Source: Bolinopsis microptera (Eukaryota; Ctenophora; Tentaculata; Lobata; Bolinopsidae). From it: a DNA stretch of 64,000 nucleotides. The translations under genes and the position numbers were made by a program. Shown here piece after piece: positions 57,799-64,000 of this stretch (positions are counted from its first letter, which is position 1; the number at the start of each line of letters is the position of its first letter). Location of the stretch: NCBI RefSeq assembly GCF_026151205.1, contig NC_087074.1, forward strand, positions 16,937,962-17,001,961, in the 5' to 3' direction. The notes under the pieces are model-generated. The model saw only the letters and a program-made list of their open reading frames with translations, was not told where the DNA came from and searched no databases.

Positions 57799-58379
57799 TC
57801 ATTCTTCAATGTCAGCTTCCACTTCCAGATCTATTTCCTCAGACATAGGTGACTGATAGACAAGACAGTTATCCTCCGAGTGTTCTTCACCTATCTTCGA
57901 TAAACACTCTCCAACTTCAGCTTTCTTCTGGGCTACCACTATCTGGAACTCGGGTGACATGGAGAATGCAGTGTTGTCTTTTACCTTGAATTTTGAGGGA
58001 AGGAAAGGTTCTCCAAGCAATTCTTTGTTGTATTCCTTCCACAGATCCTCGTAATCTTTCTCTAACTCAACTCTCACCATTGCATCTTCAACATCAGGGC
58101 TCTAAACCCCCTACTAGCTTCCATCTGCTCTTGCCTTCTCGTACTAGGGTTCAAAGAGCCAGTGATAGCAGATAGAAGAGTAGTGACCGCCCCCAGAGCA
58201 GCTCCAACATAGTGGGAGATGGGGAGCAGCGTGGACAGATTCGTTGCTGCAGATAGGAATATGAGAGCCATACTCATGATGTTGTGCATCCTGTCCCAAT
58301 ACTGCGCTACTTTTCCGTGCGATTCCGCCTTTGCAAGAGTCATGTTGACGAAGGATCCCCAGTTTTCTTCGATACCCAT
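57799..58379 (-). CDS. two-helix membrane protein resembling a SLATT domain, split in two overlapping frames
   Basis: The first frame (58379-58074, 101 aa) has an amphipathic start (EENWGSFVNM), then two hydrophobic helices (MSMALIFLSAATNLSTLL and YVGAALGAVTTLLSAITG), then LNPSTRRQEQMEASRGFRAL. The second frame (58080-57799, 93 aa) overlaps by 7 nt and begins VELEKDYEDLWKEYNKELLG, followed by an acidic tail. A short N-terminal helix, two membrane helices and an alpha-helical R..E..Y/F..L segment are the layout of SLATT-type two-membrane effector domains, known in bacteria and some large DNA viruses. This likeness is recalled, not computed. The frame change suggests a one-base indel, frameshifting, or a pseudogene. 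I do not propose a corrected sequence. Confidence 0.45.
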
Positions 58380-58934
58380 AATATGTGATATGATCTGAAA
58401 TATTTATATTTTTGAATGCCCCATTCCTCACCTCTACATAAACAATAAATATTATAATGATAAACAGCAGAGGCAGCCAAATTGCGATACTTTTATGATT
58501 GCGATCAGGGACAGAAATCAAGCTTAATATAATTAATTCAGCAACCGAATCAGCATTTGTCCGTCTGAGAAACATACAAAACGAAGAACGACGATTAATC
58601 ACTCTAAAGTCTACACTCAACTATCGACCACGTGACTGACTTAAAGTAAGCCCGGACAAGGAACATAATATAGACTACTATAGTGACATATAGTGACTAA
58701 TAATGAATAAGTATTCCAGTTTTGTCAATTAAACTTGGACCAAGTAACGATTTAAAATTAAACTGTGCAAATTAGTCCGAGACGAAACGGAAACTCGTTA
58801 GCTTTTCGTGTTAAAAGCGATTTCTCGACGGTTATCACCTCTCAAGATGACGCTTAAAACATTTGGCCTTCATTGCATTTTGGCACCAAATGCAATGAGG
58901 GCGTTTTCGGCCACACCCTTTTCTAGGGTTTTGC

Positions 58935-59275
58935 AGTCATTCGGATTTTTGTATTTCGGCCCAAGAAGATCGTAGAAACTATTCCGTTACACCAAAATGT
59001 GCATAATAGCCATATTTAAATGCAATTTATAAAGCAACATATACCTTATAATGCATATTTTCAGAAATATGGCCGAAAAACGGTTTTTGGCTTGACGCAG
59101 TTCATAATTTCCGTGATTTTCGACATTTCTGCCTAGGAAGGTCGTAAAAACTACCTATTCAGATACACCAAATTGTACCTAATGGTCACATTTATATACA
59201 ATTAATGAAGCAACATTATATACCTTCAAATGTTCATTTTCGGAAATATGGCTGAAAAACGGATTCTTGCCGAGC
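58935..59275. repeat. two diverged tandem units of about 185 bp
   Basis: The pairs CGTAGAAACTATTC / CGTAAAAACTACCTATTC, ATACCTTATAATGCATATTTT / ATACCTTCAAATGTTCATTTT and AATATGGCCGAAAAACGG / AATATGGCTGAAAAACGG are colinear. Confidence 0.75.
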
Positions 59276-60534
59276 GAACGATGAAAATACTTACTTACTT
59301 TGAGTCCAGAAACATCTAAAGAGTTGAAGAATGATCTATTTCATTGGGCATCTCTCTTAATGGGCCAGGCCCACAGCATATTTGCGTCTTACGGAACAAA
59401 ATTTTTTTCAAAATTTCAGTTTCTTAAGGTCAAGGGGTCTTTTGCTAACAGCAAATTGTTCACAGTTGCCGACTCATGCACATTATGCACTCGAAGACGG
59501 AGTGATTAGAAGATAACCACTGCATGATAAAAACCGAACCAAATTGTTGGGCAAGGATCATCCTCATTGCTCATAATAATTTCTTTATTAAAAAGTTGTT
59601 AAAGAAAAAGTTGTTCTTCTTTGTTTTCTAACCACACTGCTTTAAACTATAATTTTCTAAGATATTCAGAGGTTGACTTATTTGCGGAAACTCAATGTGG
59701 TAAAAAGTGGTAAATAAGTGGTAATTGTGGATTTTGCTGACGTCAGAAATTTTGGGAACTATCTAGAATGATTCCTGGGACCTGTCCGCGATAAATCGTG
59801 CATTTTCCTTTAAATCTGAGGACCAAATTCGCGTATTTTCCTTCAAATCTGCGGGCCAAATATCACGTTTTCTATATAGGTATAAGAAAACAATCACATC
59901 CACAGTCTTCCGAATGTATGTATGTGCGGACTTCGAAAACCAAAAAAATATTTTCGGCTCATTATGATCATGGTAGCATGAAACATGAACAAAATTAGTT
60001 TCCAGAAAAACTTTGAAAAATTTTGACTTCTTGAAGGAAAGGCGGGAAATTTAATTTTGTTACAATTATTATTATCTTTAAATTCTCCCAAATGTTGCCG
60101 AAGCGTGGATTTATAAATATAAACTCCTGAGCGCGATCTCCACGCGACTCGTTAATGATGAAAGCATGACGCGTGCCACACTTTTTGCGCGGCACGCAAA
60201 TATAATATGAGTAATTTGAACCGAACACGAAATCTGGCATGTCATTGATTAATCCATGGAATGCAAAGAAAATGGAGAGAACCAGAAAAATGTTAAAGGT
60301 TCAACTTTCAAGGTGTTGTTTTACTAAAATGGTCGTTTTACTAATCACTAATGTTAATTTCGGTCTAATTTTAGTGGAAGATAATACAAATTAAGTTTTT
60401 ATACTACAAGTTAAATCATCGTATCTCTTATATGTTTTTAACCCAACTCCACTCAGTTTTATACTTAGAAATATAATATTCATCGAGCTGTAAACACAAA
60501 CAAATGAGTAAACTATGTAACTTACAGCCTGTAG
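59276..60534. other. intergenic, nothing recognised beyond a short shared repeat
   Basis: 60034-60078 matches 56768-56812. Other frames are short and random-looking. Confidence 0.4.
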
Positions 60535-62822
60535 ATGTTAGCGATAGAAGAAGCTCAAATGGAGGGTGGACGAGTGAAGAAGCTCATAGAGGAGCTTGTG
60601 AAGTGTGAGGTGTACGAGGAAACTGTCTGGATAACCATTGGACTTTTCAGTTCCATGCAGGTAACCACTATTTACCACTAGTTACTACTAGTTACCACCA
60701 GTAACCACCAGTTACCACTAGTTACTAAATATTATTTAGGAGATAACTTAATTTAATGTTGCAAAAGTATTTGACAACATTGATAGGTTGATTGCCAACT
60801 CTATTTCTCGCTCTTAAAACTTATAAAACTAGGTTTTAGTGAGTGGAGCCCCTGTTCCTGTTAAAGAACGTGTCCAGCTGGTTCTGTCGAGACTTGTTAC
60901 TCTTAGTGAGGATGTAGACCGGTCAAGTGGTGAGTAGTTCACCTTATAGTGTTTTAGGAAACTTCAAACGAGGTCTTATTTAGATTAACCCATTAGGGAC
61001 GATAGGGTCGTTTACGACCCATCTTTTCTAGAGGCTATAGATGACAAACCAAAATATTTGATTACACAAATTTTATGCACGGATGTTCAAAATCTATTGG
61101 GCTACATTATTTAGTTCGGAATATGGGCCTAATGAGTAACTAACAATTAGATAATTAAGTTAATTAGTCGTGATAATTGGAAATTATTCCAATTAACTTC
61201 TGGCCTTTATTGGGCCATTTAAACTTCATGGAGGCCACGGTTGCTATGCGACATAAGTTGCGGGCAACGATTTCCTGAATGCTAGCGAAAAGCCCACGTC
61301 ATTAATAGATTACATATCAGTACCAATATCATGCGGTTCCACCATCATTCGTATCGGTGGTAACGTTCTACTCGGACCCCGGTATTCTAGATGCAGATGT
61401 ATATCAAAGTTTTCTATTTTTATCTTCGAAGTTCGAATTTTACCGAAATTAATTTTATTAAGGATTTTTCATGATTCAAGACTTAATATTTCTGCATTTT
61501 TGGAAATTAAATTCAATTAATGATATCATATAACTATATAACTATAACTATATAATAATGATGTAACATGGTTATATAGCATAGGAGCATAATTCACTAT
61601 GCAGAGTGCAGAAAAATATTACTTCTATTATCTTGCCAAATTTATCGCCGATAACCGATATTATCGCGATAATTTTGAAAAAGTTATCGATTATCGCGAT
61701 AAACAAATTATACCGATAAATACATTGGCAACCCTATTTCGTACGTCACCTCAAGATCAGGTAACAGGGAGCTGACCAGGCCAGAAACCATTGATTGGGT
61801 CTGATGTCACGTGATTATGAGCCTGAGGTCACGTGACTATGACGTCATCAGAGCTTGTTCTCTATTCGTTTTCCGCTCATTGGACCAGGTGAGCTCACAT
61901 GCTTGTGAATGTGGAATGTGAGTGTATGTGTACTTAAAAAGTCTGTGAAATCAAAGAGTGGTCAACGTAAATAAAACGTGGTCAACGTTAATAAAACTAT
62001 AAAACAACGTAAATAAAACAACGTAAATATAGGAGGCCGAGCTGCAGAAAATCCTGTCTACGTCGCGTAAGATCATATTTTCAAGCCAAATGATCTATTA
62101 AAGGTGGAATTTGCGAAGACGATTTTATGCTTAATGTCAGTCTGCGACCCAAGACTTTTACTGGACCTCCAGGGATCATTTTTTCAATAAAGCACCGCTA
62201 TTATCTAATTCGATCGGAGAAGCAAGAAATAGACAGACAAACTCGGTCTTATCCTCAATGATTAGATTGTGCAAGGGTACAAATAATAATAAGAATAAAC
62301 TTGCAATAGAGTTAAGTGGAAAATTAACATATATATGCAACAATAAAAATGCAAATTCAATAAATCTTGGAATTTTTATCTCGTCAAGGCATAACATGTT
62401 TTTATACTCATATTTTGAAAAGTTTGACAACAATGTGTTTTATTAATCAATTTTGTGGTCCTAATGGGTCGCTAATGACTCATTTGGACATGATTGCTGA
62501 TGCTGCCAATGATCTTGGTCTTTGGGTTGAGGAAGTGATGAAGACAATAGACTGTGATGAAGATAGTCATTTTACATTAGAGAAGTTCAAGAAACCATAC
62601 AAGGACGTTTTAGTAAAGCACCTTTTTGATGTGTTTCAGGGTATTGTTGCATATAAGGAAGCTTTTCTAAAAGCGACAACAAAACGAGAGGAAATGAAAA
62701 GTGACATGCTCAGAAATCAGTTATTCAGTTGCAAGGGGAACTCTTGGACATTAAGATTTAAGACTAAAGATCTAGAATCAGTCCAGAGAACTGTTAAAAC
62801 CGCTGTAGAAAATACTGTTTAA
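60535..62822 (+). CDS. unrecognised three-exon gene, 218-residue helical protein
   Basis: Exons 60535-60660, 60833-60929 and 62389-62822 join in phase with GT-AG borders (657 nt including the stop). The protein is mainly amphipathic helix: VKKLIEELVKCEVYEETV in exon 1, VKERVQLVLSRLVTLSED in exon 2, and a long last exon with LDMIADAANDLGLWVEEVM and DVLVKHLFDVFQGIVAY. No signal peptide, membrane segment or catalytic motif is seen. The start could be an internal exon edge, because CAG/TAG acceptors lie just before the ATG. The acceptor of the last exon (TCGTCAAG) is a moderate match. Family unknown. Confidence 0.6.
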
Positions 62823-64000
62823 GCTAGATTAAGTCTTACAGTGCTGCTGTGTCAAAACATATCCCCCAGCTCTGCCTCCACTTTCACATCAGAGAACTTG
62901 AAGAAAGTAGTTCAGAATGTGTAGCCGAAGAGGATCGCAGCAAAATGTGTTGATTTTTGGTCCCCCCTCAAGAGGTATGCAGGAGAAGAAATATGGTGAT
63001 AAAAATTTTTTTTTTTTTTGCGATGTGATTTGAAAAAATGGCAGAGAAGCTGCTCGAATTGGAATAAAGTTCTGAAAAACATAGAGCTGTCAAAGTAACA
63101 TTTGGAAGCTCTCAGCACCTTCATCAGATACTGATAAAAGCTAAGAACTTAGACTGTCTCAGTGTTTTCAAAACTGTCTTTATTCACCGGATCAGTCGCC
63201 GGAGGACGTGCAGTACATAACCAGCTGGTTCTAATTTGAAGAGTAAGTCACGAAAATCCTAATAAACGTTTTATTTTTATCAGGACTGGTAAAATTGATG
63301 AGAAAGATGAGTGATATAATAATAGTTAATTCTTTAAATTTCAATAAAATAGATATACAAATTTTTGGGCAAGTTTCATATTTTTATTGAACTCATTACA
63401 CTTTACATTTACTGGGAATATACATGCATTCAGGAGTTTAAATTATCACTTTGTCACCACGCCAGCCGCTTTGAAGTCCAGCAGTTTTTTATTTTTAATA
63501 ATATTGGATGTTAATGTTGAATAAGCGGGATATAAATGCTCTATTTCATCCATTTAAAGTTTTAAGTAGACCGAATTCAAGAATATACATGCACATATTA
63601 TGTAGTAATAATTGAGTCACACAGTATCGGCAATATGTTTTTATCTTATGCTACAGTTTGTATTTTATCCTAACGTCTTTGTTTCAGAAATAATAGCCGG
63701 AAAAACGTGATGGGTCGTTTGCACCCGGACGAGTGTGTCGTAATGCGACCATAGCTTATCTTTGTGGGGGTCTAAATTAAACGAGATACAAATTACTTTT
63801 TTGGATATCTCTTTTTAGCTGTGGCAGTGACCTAGTGTGTTAAATGCATCAACATCGACAACTTTAAAACTTGTCCGTCCTCAAATGGTTAAACAAGTTT
63901 TATTTTAAAGTGCACTATTCAATTTTAAGAAACGCTTTTACTTTTTCCACGATAATATAAGCTTTTAAGCTTTTGTAATTTACTCTCTTGTTGAAGTGAT
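62823..64000. other. downstream region, nothing recognised
   Basis: A T/A homopolymer lies near 63006-63019, with AT-rich sequence to the window end. No gene supported. Confidence 0.4.

Noticed and set aside
58144-58620. 158-residue minus-strand frame
   Set aside because: Its second half is an out-of-frame reading of the SLATT-like helices; the hydrophobic first half might be an upstream exon, but I cannot support a splice.

Overview
The window is nuclear DNA of an animal. Genes are split by short GT-AG introns, coding density is low, the background is AT-rich, and (TC)n tracts, minisatellites, fold-back elements and non-LTR retrotransposons are abundant. The spliced genes look metazoan: an RERE/atrophin-type BAH-domain corepressor, an SLC17-type transporter and C2H2 zinc-finger proteins. 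The repeat content suggests a marine invertebrate, perhaps a cnidarian or another early-branching lineage. That taxonomic guess is inference; no rRNA or mitochondrial marker is present. Layout. 1-18.8 kb (minus strand) holds the first seven recognisable coding exons of an RERE/atrophin-like gene, which runs off the left edge. Its introns contain microsatellites, a promoter-like array of cAMP-response elements next to a TATA box, and a 0.73-kb near-perfect palindrome flanked by TTAA. 20-24.6 kb is a mosaic of a degraded non-LTR retrotransposon, a 5'-truncated retroelement tail with a 16-bp target-site duplication, and GC-rich fold-back repeats. 25.0-26.85 kb (minus) is a five-exon gene for a 302-residue protein I do not recognise. 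27.7-32 kb has a 17-bp minisatellite, a 2.2-kb element with perfect 40-bp terminal inverted repeats, and a TA-flanked MITE. 32.1-32.7 kb is a single-exon helical-repeat protein gene. 36-38.5 kb is a cluster of hairpin-rich repeats. 38.8-44.4 kb is a broken CR1/Jockey-like retrotransposon into which an intact 3.66-kb element has inserted. That element encodes one 1175-residue protein: two PHD fingers, reverse transcriptase, CCHC knuckle and restriction-like nuclease. 44.9-45.7 kb is a dispersed repeat carrying two further nested insertions. 46.4-49.3 kb (minus) is a complete six-exon SLC17-type transporter gene. 49.5-52 kb has cruciform-forming repeats and an 11-bp minisatellite. 52.8-56.2 kb (plus) has two related C2H2 zinc-finger genes separated by a 1-kb, 30-bp minisatellite that seems to derive from their linker. 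57.8-58.4 kb (minus) has a two-membrane-helix protein resembling the SLATT fold, split over two overlapping frames. 60.5-62.8 kb (plus) has a three-exon gene for an unrecognised helical protein. The genes do not form an obvious pathway. The main story is layered transposition, which can be ordered in time: several insertions carry target-site duplications, and intact sister copies of two host repeats inside the same window show the empty sites. The strongest candidate for something new is the PHD-PHD-RT-nuclease retroelement at 39.8-43.45 kb, which appears complete and young.
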